Assembly (NCBI GenBank): GCA_029990175.1
Contig: JARKIP010000030.1
Location: 17,571,501-17,635,500 of the forward strand
Reading direction: 5' to 3'
Origin: Petunia secreta
Lineage: Eukaryota; Streptophyta; Magnoliopsida; Solanales; Solanaceae
Length of the DNA stretch: 64,000 nucleotides
This document shows positions 12,071 to 22,619 of this stretch, piece by piece. The position numbers and the translations under genes are program-made. A model generated the notes under the pieces. The model worked only from the letters and a program-made list of their open reading frames with translations, searched no databases and was not told the DNA's origin. Each line of letters begins with the position of its first letter. The first letter of the stretch is position 1.

Positions 12071-13415
12071 TGTTGCTCCCAAACGCACACGCAAGTATAC
12101 ATGGTCGACAAGTAATAAAGTGATAAGATGAGTATCGTTCCCACGAGGACTATGCAGACTGAGTTCTAGCAAACAACTTATTTAAACTATTTAGGGATCT
12201 TTTCCAATAGTGATGAGTTTATTAACTAAAGAACAGTATTTAAATGGTAGAAGTGAATTCAAACAATGGAGCAAGACTTGGTTGTTATCAGTAATAAGGA
12301 GACGATCCAGGGTCAGAGTTACGAACAATCCAGTTGAGTTTTCCAATTGATTCCACTTCTTAAATCCCGGGTTACTAACTAACAGATTAAATGTACCCGT
12401 GAAAACCTTTCGATTCTCCACGGTCTATGCAGGCTACTACAATCCCTATATGTCTATGGGTTGAATCACGTGCACGCATTAACGAATTCTGTAATGAGTT
12501 AAACTAGGCGAGCAAGTATATGTCTATCCTACTCACAAATTGGTTCCCCGATGCCCGGGTTCACAAACTAGTTCTATTCTTTCTTATTACGTAATTAAAT
12601 TCCCTCTTTCGAGTTCAATCTAAAAACCATAGATAATGCGTAATAATCGGGCCCTGACAATTACACAAGTGAAATCAAGAAAGAATAAGCAACCCGTTAT
12701 GGGATTCAATCAATGGGAATCAATCTTCAAACAATCAACCTTCATGTAATACTCTAACCCCAGAATGATAGATTTAGCTACGCATACTCATAATAACAAC
12801 ACAAGGAATTGATGTAATAATGAAATAATGATGAAATAAATTAATGGAAGGAAGAAAAACCCTTGTTCTTGATGTTATGAGCTCTCCAATTTACTCCAAG
12901 GTCTCCACCCCTCTCAAAAACTAAGTAAAAGAGTATTTATAGAGTTTACAAACACCTAGTAATAAGTTAGACCCAATCCTAGACGAAATAGGAAGTAAAA
13001 ACGCGCACAAGGGGCGCTATAACGGGCGCCCCGCGCCTCGGAACGCGTGCAGACAACCAGAACACGCCAAAGATTGCACGCTTTGGCAATGCGCCGCGTG
13101 GGAAACCGCGCCCACCAGGCTGGCGCGTTGCCTGGCGCGGCGCGCCACCTGTGGCGCCCAACCATTTTTCTGTTCCGTTTGCTCCTTTGCTCGCTCGTGT
13201 CGTGCCTTCGTGTGCTCGATCCAATCCTCAATCAAAATCTAATCTTTTCTTGCTCAATCATGCTCTTAAAAGCTCCAATTGCACTGCATAACAACCTACA
13301 TACACACGACATAAAATTAGTGCAAAACCCCATTCATAAACTATAAAACGAGCGAATAAAGTATCCAAACGTAAGGAAATATTAAAGAAATATAGGCATA
13401 AAATGCCAATCATCA
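12071..13415 (-). mobile_element. Solo LTR inside the Tat-1 protease
   Basis: A 1345-bp insert that begins TGTTGCTCCC and ends CCAATCATCA (TG...CA) and is flanked by TACTC at 12066-12070 and 13416-13420. No internal gag, pol, PBS or polypurine tract is present, so it is a solo LTR left by LTR-LTR recombination. Polarity is minus: read on that strand there is a TATAAATA at 12941-12934, and the 3' end resembles gypsy R-U5 sequence ending in GGGAGCAACA. Upstream of the TATA box is a very GC-rich block (about 13005-13165) in otherwise AT-rich DNA. Confidence 0.9.
12934..12941 (-). promoter_or_regulatory. TATA box of the solo LTR
   Basis: TATAAATA on the minus strand, 65-225 bp downstream (in minus polarity) of the GC-rich block at 13005-13165. 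Confidence 0.6.
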
Positions 13416-13420
13416 TACTC
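13416..13420. repeat. TSD of solo LTR (right)
   Basis: TACTC, after which the Tat-1 protease frame resumes. Confidence 0.88.
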
Positions 13421-13720
13421 ATCGATGCGGGCAGCTCTGCAAACATTATACAATCTTGTGAGGGAGATGCAGTTATCGGACAAGATCGTACAATATCTCA
13501 AGTTCTCTCCGGCTTCTACAAGTCGAGTGAGAAGACTCTAGGCGAGATTACCCTTACAACTCTCGCCGATGGAGTAGCGAAGGAGACAACTTTTCATGTT
13601 GTTGATGCGGACCTAGCCTACAACATCATCATGGGGAGACCTTGGATCCATAATATGCAAGCTGTTCCCTCAACTTATCATCAAGTACTGAAGTTCCCAT
13701 CCGAATGGGGGGTACGTTAG

Positions 13721-16700
13721 GTCCGAGGAGAGCAGCGCTCTGCCCGAGATTGCTATTCAGTGGCTCTCAAACTGCCTGAAGAGAACAAATAGCAATTACA
13801 GCGACCGGGACCATACGCGCCGCATGAAAAAATGAAGTACGAGGTCCCGGAATTCATCACGAAGATGGACGAGAGAGAAAACTACATGCCGACCGTGGAA
13901 GCTTTGGAACCAGAAGAATTGTTCGCAGATAAGCCGGAATAGAAAGTATACTTAGGGATCGAACTGAGCGAACGTCTACGAGGAGATATCCTCCAGTTCC
14001 TCAAGGAGCGGCATACAACGTTTGCCTGGTCTCACGCAGATATGACAGGTATTTCGCAAGACATTATTACTCACAGGTTGAACGTCGACCCCTACCATCG
14101 TCCGGTAAAATAGAAGACGCGCTAACAAGGAGCTTTTCGGAACCAGGTCATCAACGATGAAGTCGACCGGCTGATAAAAATTGGATCTGTACGCGAAGTC
14201 AAATACCCGGACTGGCTAACCATCGTGGTCGTTGTACCCAAGAAAAATGGCAAATGGCGAGTCTGCATTGACTTCACGAATCTAAACAAAGCCTGCCCAA
14301 AGGATTCATATCCCCTTCCCAGGATAGACCAACTGATCGACGCAACAGCCGAGCACGAGGTGCTCACCTTCCTCGATGCATATTCAGGATATAACCAGAT
14401 ATTAATGGACCCAGAGGACCAGGAGAAAACATCGTTCATAACCTGCAGAGGTACGTATTGTTATTAAGTTATGCCATTTGGGTTGAAAAATGCAAGTGCA
14501 ACATATCAGCGCCTAGTCAATCGAATGTTCCACGACCATATCGGAAAGACTATGGAAGTGTACATTGATGACATGTTGATCAAGTCAAAACGAGCAGAGG
14601 ACCATCTGGCGCATCTAAAAGAAGCTTTCCGGATTTTGGATCAGTACAACATGAAGCTGAACCCGGAGAAATGTGCATTCGGAGTAGGATCGGGGAAGTT
14701 CCTGGGCTTCATCGTCTCTCAGCGTGGAATTGATGTCAATCCCGTTCATATCAAAGCCATTGAATCAAACGTACTCCACAATCAGAAAGACGTCATGAAA
14801 TTGACAGGAAGAGTGGCTGCCCTGCGAAGATTCATTTCCCGATCATCCGACCGATGCAAGATTTTCTTCGACGTTTTAAAGCAAAACAAGGAGTTCGAGT
14901 GGACCCCTGAATACCAACAGGTATTGAAGGATCTGAAAAAGTACCTTTCCAATCCACCACTGCTCTCTACACCTCAACAGGGAGAGCAGTTGCTGATTTA
15001 TCTGGCAGTCTCAGAATCATCGGTAAGCGCTGTTCTAGTTCGGAAAGAAAAAGGTATACAACTTCCTATATATTACATCAGCAAAGCTCTAATTGACGCA
15101 GAAACGCGCTATCAACCCTTGGAAAAATTGGCATTAGCACTAGTAACTGCTGCTCGTAAGTTACGCCCTTACTTTCAAAGTCATTCAATAGCTGTGGTAA
15201 CAAGTTTTCCTTTGCGAAATATTTTGCACAAACCTGAATTTTCAGGAAGGTTAGTAAAATGGGCTATAGAATTAAGTGAATTTGATATCACCTACCAGCC
15301 TAGGGTAGCAATAAAATCACAAGTTTTAGCAGACTTCGTGGCAGATTTTAGCGCTAATATATACCCTGAAGCAGAAAAGGAAGCTGTTCTTTATGCTGGG
15401 CAGGCTCCTGGCGCGTGGACCCTTTACACTGACGGCTCCTCGAGCGTCAAAGGGTCCGGTCTTGGATTGGTCCTCGTCGCTCCGTCCGGAGAGACGATCA
15501 GGCAGGCGGTCAAGTGCCCATTAATTACTAACAATGAGGCCGAATATGAGGCCGTTATTGCAGGTTTGGAACTAGCCCAAAGTTATGGAGCAACCATCAT
15601 CAAACTCAAAAGTAACTCAGCTGGTAGTCAATTAGATAACTGGAGGCTTCAGTGCACGAGAATCCAGGATGCAAGTGTACCTCGCCCGAGTGAAAGAACT
15701 CCTAACACAGTTTGATGACTTGGAGGCACTTCAGATTCTACGAGAAGAGAACCATGAAGCTGATGCTCTCGCGAATCTAGGGTCGGTGGCAGAGATGGGG
15801 GCAGCCAGCTCTTCAGTTGTTGTTCAACTCCTCTACACGACCATAGACCGAGAAAAGTTCGAAGTCAATACCATCAACGCTACATGGGATTGGCGGAATG
15901 AGATAACAAACTATCTTCTCCATGGAACTATGCCCGTTGACGCAAAAGCTGCTCGCAAGCTCCAGCTAAAAGCTGCCCGGTATATAATCGTCAACGGCGA
16001 TCTCTACCGCAAAATGTTTGCAGGACCTCTCGCAAAGTGTCTCGGACCAAATCAAATCAACTATGTGATGAGAGAAGTCCATGAAGGCTGTTGTGGAAAT
16101 CATTCCGGGGGCAAGGCGTTAGCCCGAAAGCTGATTCGCGGCAGGTTATTATTGGAAAAAAAGAAAGATACGAACGAATTTGTTAAAAAATGCGACAAAT
16201 GCCAGAGGTTCGCACATCTTCTCCATCAGCCAGCAGAACCGCTCCATTCAATAATCTCTCCGTGGCCCTTCATGAAATGGGGGATGGATATAGTTGGTCC
16301 TCTTCCCACAGCACCGAGAGGAATGCATTTCTTATTGATTATCACTGATTACTTCACAAGTGCGTCGAAGCGGCAGCATACACAAGGATACGACAAACAG
16401 AGGTTGTCAACTTCCTCTGGCGTTTTGTCGTATGTCGCTTTGGAGCACCTAAGGAAATAGTCATGGATAACGGACCACAATTCATCGGCCAGAAAGTGAC
16501 TAGGTTCCTTGACGATCTACACATCAAAAATATCACTTCCTCTCCATATCATCCTGTTGCTAATGGACAAGCAGAATCTACTAACAAAATCATCGTTGAA
16601 TCCCTCCAAAAATGCGTCGAGCAGGCAAAGGGGTGTTGGGTAGAAGAGTTACCTGGTGTGTTATGGGCTTATCGCACAACGATAAAAATGAGTACTGGAG

Positions 16701-17122
16701 AGACTCCTTACTCATTGGTGTACGGTGCAGATGCTTTAATCCCAGTCGAAATCGGCGAGCCCAGTTTGCGATATGCACACGCCACTGAAGAGTCTAACTC
16801 AATCAACCTCTCTGAAGAGCTGGACCTCCTCGAAGAACGAAGGGAGCTAGCCTTTGTACGGGTAATCGCCCAGAAAGAACGAATTGAACAATACTACAAT
16901 CGGGGACTGCGCGTACGAAGCTTCCAGGTTGGAGATTTTGTACTAAGGAAAGTCACCCAGAGCACATAAGAAACATATTGTGGAAAGCTTGGCCCTAACT
17001 GGGAAGGCCCCTACAAGGTAATCGCTTCAGTCGGCAAGGGATCTTATCGCTTGGCACGACCAGATGGCTCTACTGTCCCGAACAGTTGGAATGTGATTCA
17101 CCTCAAAAGGTATCACTTTTGA
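13721..17122 (+). pseudogene. Tat-1 pol: RT, RNase H, second RNase H, integrase
   Basis: These domains would copy and integrate the element. RT: VVVPKKNGKWRVCIDF at 14228, KACPKDSYPLPRID, FLDAYSGYNQI, MPFGLKNASATYQ at 14471 and the active-site VYIDDMLIK at about 14560. The first RNase H (about 15000-15350) is the gypsy-type domain. A second, plant-like RNase H starts at about 15420 (LYTDGSS), the hallmark of the Tat lineage. Integrase: the HHCC zinc region spans about 16080-16205 (H-x-G...C-DKCQ), followed by WGMDIVGPL (16277), MDNGPQF (16463) and the Glu near 16570. The C-terminus ends at 17120-17122. Breaks include stops near 13718, 13788, 13940, 14110 and 14464, a frame change near 15660 and another near 16360, and a stop at 16967. 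Confidence 0.94.
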
Positions 17123-18079
17123 GTGGTAAAACGGTTAGTTATCTTAGACTTGCCTTTTGCTTTTACAGAAGTTCTTACTTTTATTATATTTTCTCTAAAT
17201 GGTACTAACGGCCTGAACAAGGTCAGATCCGTTTAGCTCAACTGGTAGAGCTCGAAGTTCTTCAACTTCGCGGCTGTGGGTTCGAATCCCACGACGGACG
17301 CACTCCTCGTTTGGTTATATGTGTTCTTCTATCTGCAGCTTGCCTCAACTCTTTTTATATTATCACTTCCGGTTTTCCAACATAAAGATAAGGAGGCTGG
17401 TGAGAGGCCCCTGTAGGCCAGATAAGACCTTCATAAAGGCGAAAGACCTTGCCAAAAGGCAAAAGACCTTGCCAAAAACCATGCCAAAAGGCGGGTTTTT
17501 GAAGTTTTTCAAAATCTTTTACGTGACAAACTTCCACAAAAATAAGAGAAGTCGTTCACAAGGCCAGCGACTCGGCCAGAGCCAATCTACAAAGTTATGC
17601 GACGACTTTCGGTTACCAAGACGATAAGCAAAGTTATGTGCAAAGGGCAACGATTTGGCCAAAAGTCTAACGACCACGACTCGGTCAGAATAAAAATATC
17701 TGCGCAGATTATTCATAACTTACGACCTCTTCCTAAGGAAAGGCTAAGTTAAAACATTCGGGCAGACTTTTGGAGACCAGAACTTAATAAAGTTCAAACT
17801 TCAAAAAGCTCCTAAACATAAGGCACGAAGGCCACAACACATACAAACAAAAGATCAAAAATTCAGACTAAATATAGTCATTGAATAGATCTAAAATCAT
17901 ATATATAATCCTGTAAAATGATAAGATACCGAAAACGGCTGACAGAAGTTTACAGAGTGATCAAAGGCCAAATGGAACCGGCCATACAGAGATCAGAGAG
18001 TCTTTACAAGTCCTCTATCCACAAACAATTAAAATCCGGCTCTCGCCAGATGAACAAACTTAAAGATTGGGGAGGGGCA
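17123..18079. other. Tat-1 spacer between pol and the antisense gene
   Basis: Non-coding. It holds the tRNA-like gene at 17227-17300 and a cluster of short imperfect repeats around AAAGACCTTGCCAAAAGGC at about 17435-17495. The rest shows no frame or motif I can support. Confidence 0.7.
17227..17300 (+). tRNA. tRNA-Lys-like gene inside Tat-1 (probable tRNA pseudogene)
   Basis: A full cloverleaf can be drawn. Acceptor arm: 17227-17233 with 17293-17299 (6 of 7 pairs, the first being A-C). D-stem: GCTC/GAGC. Anticodon stem: CGAAG/CTTCG. T-arm: GTGGG-TTCGAAT-CCCAC. The internal promoter boxes are intact: A box TAGCTCAACTGG and B box GGTTCGAATCC, with a TTTTT run at 17352-17356 that could stop Pol III. 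The anticodon loop has 8 bases (TTCTTCAA, 17258-17265) instead of 7, so the anticodon is ambiguous between CTT (Lys) and TTC (Glu). D- and T-arms resemble plant tRNA-Lys(CTT) from memory. The extra base argues against a working tRNA. It lies in the same sense as pol, 105 bp after its end. Confidence 0.8.
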
Positions 18080-20928
18080 TCAGCTTTTGGGGCTACGATC
18101 AGAACCCGATGCACCAACTCCGTTGATTCTGCCATCGTCCCCAGAATTCTCGCCATCGTCTTCATCTTCATCCTCATCTTCACCTTCAGACTCTTCAGGA
18201 GAGAGATTCAGTGCTTGTCTTATTCTGCGAACAGCGCTTTTCGTCATATGCAGCATCTCTTCAACATTAACCTGCTTAGCTTGAATCTGCCCAAGCAATG
18301 AACGTTTAGCTTCGAGCGTAGCAAGCTTGGCCCTAATCTCAGATTGATCGCGTAGGTTTGCCAAGTCTTTGGATAGTGCGGTCTGAGCACTCATCGACTA
18401 AGCAACCTGATCCTTGGCAGCCTGAAGCTCAGCTCTGGCCCTAACCGATTCTTCGTTAGCCCTTTGCAGATTCATCTCAAGAGATGCGCGATCATCAATA
18501 GCACTGTTCAGTGAAGCCTTACATTCTTCAAGTAAACTCTCTAGACCCTGGGCAGAGCGTGCGAACCCTTCTTTCTCTCTAAAAAGAAGGTCCTTCTCCT
18601 TGGTGATTTAGTTAATATACTCAAGTCGCTCATTGCTAACATCTGTTAGTTGATTAACTTCACTTCCTAGGAGACCACACTGCTCTGCCAGGATCTTGTT
18701 CTCCTTCAGAGCATCCAGCAACTCTTTCTTTACCTCGAGTACTTGATCGACGTTTTTGATCCTGGAGCGAAACATGAGTTCGGCAGCCACCATACTTGAC
18801 TGAAAAAACAAAGTAATCGAAAGTTAGAGATCTGAGGTCAAAGTTATTCCCAACGCAAAGCGGTAAAACACTTATCCGGGCAGAATCAGCAGCAATTTGA
18901 AAGGCTAGTTCCTCATCACTCAATTCCCTCATCACCCATTCTTCCCGGGGGCCGATGAGTGAAGAGACAGCCTTGGCTAAGCCACCCGACCCGGATATGA
19001 AGTTAACATCAGGGGACAGTTTCATGGTATGCTTCCTCTCGCAGTACTTGGGTTCCCAAGCCTGTTCAGAAGGATAGTTTGGCCCGAACTTGTAACGCAT
19101 ACCCCTAATATCCTTCAATCCGGTTTGACCGTCGATGACTGACCGCCAAATGAGCCTTGTTGTTGATAAATTGGAATCACCTTCCACTTCAGGATCTATC
19201 GTGTCACACTCGCAAAGACCGACAGGTGTAGCCCCCTCAGCGGCCACATTTTCCAGGTCCTCGAAACAAAAAACACGAAGACCTTGGCCACTCTCTTGGG
19301 AAGCCTCTTTCCTCGCTTCTTCTTCTTCTTCTTCTTCTTCTTCTTCTTCTTCTTCTTCTTCTTCTTCTTCTTCTTTCTCTTCTTCTTCACCTATTTTCTT
19401 TTTCCCTTTGTCCACACGGGAAGGAGCCGCCTTCACCCCGTCATCAACTCGGGGACTCCTCTCTGGAGTACGGGCAGCTTCCTCCTCAACTTTCCTCTTA
19501 TCACTTCCAAGATAAGGTTTTCGCACAAGGGGTTCATTGGCTTCGATCTCAGTATCTGAAAGATCGATAACCACCTTGTCTAGACCTTCTCCCCGTGCAG
19601 ACTCGGGGACTTCGACAGTAGTCTTGACATTCTCTTCTGCAGACTCTGGTACATTTGTTCTAGGCGAAGGCTTAACCCCAGCAGTTGAGGCTTGCCCGGC
19701 AGCAACGAAAGTCTTATGAACAGCCCTTTTCCGTGCTCCGCCCTCGTCCTGGCTCTTCTTCTTTCTTTTCAAAGAACCAAGCCCACCGGACAAGAGTTCC
19801 TCGCCACCCTCCCTACCGCGCAGTGCCTCCACCGAAGCTAGTATAGATGCGGCCTCAGCATTTGGATCGGCGACAGGTTCGGAAGGCACGTCCTGGGGGG
19901 GGGGGAGCAGGAAAGAAGCCCCCTTGAGTACCCAGACCTGCTAAAGACAAAACAGTCAGACACGGAGAAGTTACAAAGGAGAGGAATAATTACAAAAGCA
20001 GAAATACTCTCACCGTGAGTTTTCACGGTCAAACTCTTATGCGCAGCAAAATGCGCCCATTCTCTCCTCTCAGGAATGAACTCCTTCAAAATTGCCTCGA
20101 CCCACGTCGTCAGCTCATCAACAGATATGAGCCTGTCGTAGGGTCGCTTGGCCACTACAAAAAGGAGTCAAAAGAGGTAAGCAGATAAGAAGAAAAGGAA
20201 GAGCACGAAAAGTCTCAAAAATACTCGGGGACTTACGCCTCTTGTTCCAAACTTCGGGAAGATAAGTCTTAGAATCGAAAGTCAAGGCCGAGGTGCGAAC
20301 AAACACATACCGGTGTAGCCAACCCCAGTCACCTGTGTCTTCACAACTGCGCACCAAGCCCTTGCTCCCACGCATCCTGGCGTTCACATAGCCGTCTTTG
20401 AAAATTTGTATACTATACAAGGAAATAAAATGTTCATATCCAAAAGATTGGTCGGTTTCCGTCGCAAACCAATCGAAAAGCAAAACTATTCTATATATAC
20501 TGGGGGCACAGTTGCCCCGGGCAGAGTAAATATTCCCTGCAGAGCCTTTCCAGCACAGGATGCAGGGGTAGTTTACATATCCCTGTGAAAGGGTAGGTGC
20601 ACATAGCTGTCCACCCAGCCCTGTGGGAGGTAATATTCTCCTCTTCAGAGACTGGCAAGAGGGGAATCCTATCATCCCAGTGGCAGTCCATCCTAACTCG
20701 TGGGATTAGCTCCGATGTGATCCCAGATTTAAATCAGTATGCTGGCCAGTTGCGCGTATCCCCATGATGATTATTGAAGGCCTTGATATTGCAGTCTGCC
20801 TCTAACACACCTCATTTTTTGGGGATAATCTCCGCAGCAGTAGCCAGAGTAGCCCTGGGCCTAGGAGTGGCCGATGAAGAGCTTCCAGCCGCGTCGACAT
20901 TTTGATTTTTTCTAGCTCTTGAAGACAT
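18080..20928 (-). pseudogene. Tat-1 antisense gene, spliced, 'putative gypsy type transposon' family
   Basis: On the strand opposite to gag-pol, from ATG at 20928 (MSSRARKNQN). Exon 1 carries a domain like Pfam PF04195: HRAGWTAMCTYPFTGICKL near 20640, and GDWGWLHRYVFVRT near 20310. Likely introns: GTAAGT at about 20238 to TAG just before 20157; GTGAGA after VKTHG (about 20013) to TTTAG near 19943; a possible third after ADSARI (about 18868) to TTTCAG near 18802. The middle exon has a run of about 20 Glu encoded by GAA repeats (19317-19377). The C-terminus is a long Leu/Glu/Lys-rich coiled-coil-like region ending in an acidic tail (18080). Stops in exon 1 (two before 20691), a frame change near 20495, and stops near 18607 and 18399 make it a pseudogene. 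Function unknown. Confidence 0.82.
19317..19378 (-). repeat. (GAA)n microsatellite encoding poly-Glu
   Basis: About 20 copies of TTC on the plus strand, read as GAA on the minus strand inside the antisense gene. Long acidic tracts are common in nuclear proteins, but slippage alone could have produced it. Confidence 0.9.
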
Positions 20929-21042
20929 GATTTCAGAAGAGTTAAGAAGTTCGCAAGAAGAATTGAAAGTTGTTCAAAGATTTCCAAGAATTAACAGAGA
21001 AGAAATAAAAGCAAGTAAAGGGTTTCTTATTCACCAAACCCC

Positions 21043-21050
21043 TATTTATA
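21043..21050 (-). promoter_or_regulatory. TATA box of the Tat-1 antisense gene
   Basis: TATAAATA on the minus strand, 122 bp before the ATG at 20928, between that ATG and the polypurine tract. The same layout recurs in Tat-2 and Tat-3. Confidence 0.65.
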
Positions 21051-21473
21051 AGAGTAGAAATTTGGCCCATCAAGTTCCTTCGAAACACGTGGAGGTTATC
21101 CAAGAGACCACGATTAGATCCGACCATCAAAAGAAGGAATAGGTTTCACCAATTTTTATAGTATCATCATTACCCTGAAGTGCAGCGGTCACCTCGCGAT
21201 CAACAGTCGACGTGTGCACGTGATTGAGGCGGTTAAAATCATTATTTTTACCCTTGGAATGCGCAGTAGTCACTTCAGAGTGGACTGCAAATGCGCAGGC
21301 ATGCCAGCTGCAGTTACTTTTTTATACGGCGCATTTAATGCGCACGTCATAAGGGTTTGTCACGTAGCTGATAAGACATGCGTCACTAAGCTTCGTCACA
21401 CAAAGGTAGAATTTTACAAAGCAGAAATTCCCGCCAAAATTCATATTCACTCCTCGAACAGATACTCTGCTCG

Positions 21474-21491
21474 AGAAGTGTGGGGACTATC
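21474..21491 (+). promoter_or_regulatory. Tat-1 polypurine tract
   Basis: GAGAAGTGTGGGGACTATC immediately precedes the 3' LTR. The core GGGGACTATC also precedes the Tat-3 LTR (minus strand), which supports both boundaries. Confidence 0.8.
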
Positions 21492-22156
21492 TGTTTTGGA
21501 TAAAAGCTGACAGCACCTGAAAGATGACACGTATCAAACACGTGGCACGGGCAGAAGCTCTACCGGACAGATACCCAACGGACAGACAGTTATCGCGAAC
21601 AGATCCAAAGCAGTTATGAAACGCCTCATCAGTCAACATGATCTGAATGAGGAGCTATTAACCAGATCATGTGCAATCATTCAATTAATAGTCATAAAGG
21701 AAATCATTACAACCCAGCGGTTACATATCCAACGGATACGTGCCCAGTGGTTACAAAACCCAACGGACGCCTATCAGACCTATAAATAGCATCTGTTCTA
21801 AACTATTGTAAGACAACTTGACTTCCTGTCTACAATATCAATAAGAATACTCCCTCGCTCTTGCTCAAATACTACTTTTTACTTATATTCGTCCAGCACT
21901 TTGTTCTCTAATCTTTTAAGTATGATTAGTGCCGAAGAACTCTCACCAAGGATAAGTGATACAACGCGGTTACTTCTATCTGCTTTTATTTACGCTTTAT
22001 CTTTGCTAATTCCCATTTATATCTCGTTCCCGTATCATTTACGAATCTAACACTGCTCTAGTTCGTCATTTAAACTCTTAATCTAAACTAATGATCGTGA
22101 CTCCACAAATATAAATATAATTGTTAATTGGCCTAAAATCGGATCTAGGTTAAACA
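21492..22156 (+). repeat. Tat-1 3' LTR
   Basis: Starts TGTTTTGGATAAAAG and ends GGTTAAACA. The differences from the 5' LTR are mostly C/T and A/G changes. Confidence 0.95.
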
Positions 22157-22161
22157 GACTC
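22157..22161. repeat. Right TSD of Tat-1
   Basis: GACTC, also the point at which the LINE-A RNase H frame resumes. Confidence 0.93.
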
Positions 22162-22375
22162 CACTGATGTTATCCAACTTCTTAATAAACCTAACCCTAC
22201 TTATTTTTCGATTGTTTCTAAATGCAGGTCAATGATGAACCACCAGCGAATGCCAACCATCAGGCATAACTTCCGTCAAAGAAACAAGGTTGTGCACCTT
22301 TTGGCGCGTGGAGCTCCTTATCAGTCCAAAAACACCTCTACTTATCATTATGCAGTGCCACCAAATTTTGTCTAG
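22157..22375 (+). pseudogene. LINE-A ORF2, 3' remainder (end of RNase H)
   Basis: This is the continuation of the RNase H domain interrupted at 9385. With one copy of the GACTC duplication removed, the frame runs straight on from the D-S codons through about 70 residues, including RQRNKVVHLLARGA, which matches the C-terminal helix region of plant LINE RNase H. It ends with TAG at 22373-22375. The seamless frame shows that Tat-1 was a simple later insertion. A 3' UTR of about 215 bp leads to the poly(A) tail. Confidence 0.9.
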
Positions 22376-22592
22376 CAAGCTTTGTTGGAGGACAGCGTGG
22401 GCACTACTTTTGCTTCAAAAATATCGGATAGTAGTTTTAATATGTTATCTAAACTAGGAAACCTTAATGTGTTGAATGCTATGTCTACTATTAGTCCTTG
22501 TATTATTCAATTAGCGGAACTTCCTAATAGCCGCTTGAAATCCTTATGTAATCCTCCGTAATCTTATTATCTTTGCAAGTCTTGTTGCAATT

Positions 22593-22603
22593 AAAAAAAA
22601 AAA
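22593..22603 (+). other. LINE-A poly(A) tail
   Basis: Eleven consecutive A immediately before the right TSD, the 3' end of the LINE transcript copy. Confidence 0.9.
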
Positions 22604-22619
22604 GAAACTGTGATCAGTG
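22604..22619. repeat. Right TSD of LINE-A
   Basis: GAAACTGTGATCAGTG, 15 of 16 identical to 3015-3030. Confidence 0.92.

Larger units (their letters stand above)
11957..13720 (+). pseudogene. Tat-1 protease, split by a solo LTR
   Basis: The aspartic protease matures Gag-Pol. ALVIMLRVAEFDVKRVL is visible up to 12070, and LIDAGSSANII plus the trailing IIMGRPWIHNMQA follow from 13418, so the catalytic Asp lies just after the solo LTR. In the copy seen here the active site reads DAGSS, with Ala at the position normally Ser or Thr/Gly. The two halves join in frame once the 1345-bp insert and one TACTC copy are set aside. An in-frame TGA at 11954-11956 also separates it from gag. Confidence 0.88.
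9386..22156 (+). mobile_element. Tat-1: Ty3/gypsy LTR retrotransposon, Tat lineage
   Basis: A 12.77-kb element with 665-bp LTRs and a perfect 5-bp TSD, GACTC (9381-9385 and 22157-22161). The order is LTR, PBS, gag, protease, RT, RNase H, second RNase H, integrase, spacer with a tRNA-like gene, antisense gene, polypurine tract, LTR. The two RNase H modules and the antisense gene next to the 3' LTR place it in the Tat lineage (Grande-like arrangement). The two LTRs differ at roughly 28 positions by eye, mostly transitions, so it is clearly older than the copia element nearby. A solo LTR (12071-13415) interrupts its protease. Confidence 0.96.
3031..22603 (+). mobile_element. LINE-A: full-length L1-like LINE, split by Tat-1
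   Basis: This non-LTR retrotransposon runs 3031-9385 and resumes at 22157-22603, giving about 6.8 kb of its own sequence once the nested Tat-1 element (9386-22156) is removed. The 5' end is the base after a 16-bp TSD and the 3' end is a run of 11 A before the second TSD copy. ORF1 has a DUF4283-like domain and a CCHC knuckle. ORF2 has an endonuclease, reverse transcriptase, zf-RVT-type zinc region and RNase H, the usual order for plant L1. Both ORFs carry stops and frameshifts, so the copy is inactive. It must predate Tat-1, which sits inside it. Confidence 0.95.

Noticed and set aside
12956..13346. Several overlapping frames around 13 kb as a gene
   Set aside because: They arise from the GC-rich block within a solo LTR; all three minus frames and one plus frame are open by composition only.
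13721..17122. Endogenous pararetrovirus
   Set aside because: Domain order, LTRs, integrase and 5-bp TSD fit Ty3/gypsy; no movement-protein or coat region is visible.
17227..17300. A normal functional tRNA gene
   Set aside because: The 8-base anticodon loop and A-C first pair make a working tRNA unlikely; kept as tRNA-like.
19135..19559. Plus-strand Ser- or Phe-rich frames over the TTC repeat
   Set aside because: They are shadows of the GAA-encoded poly-Glu stretch on the minus strand.
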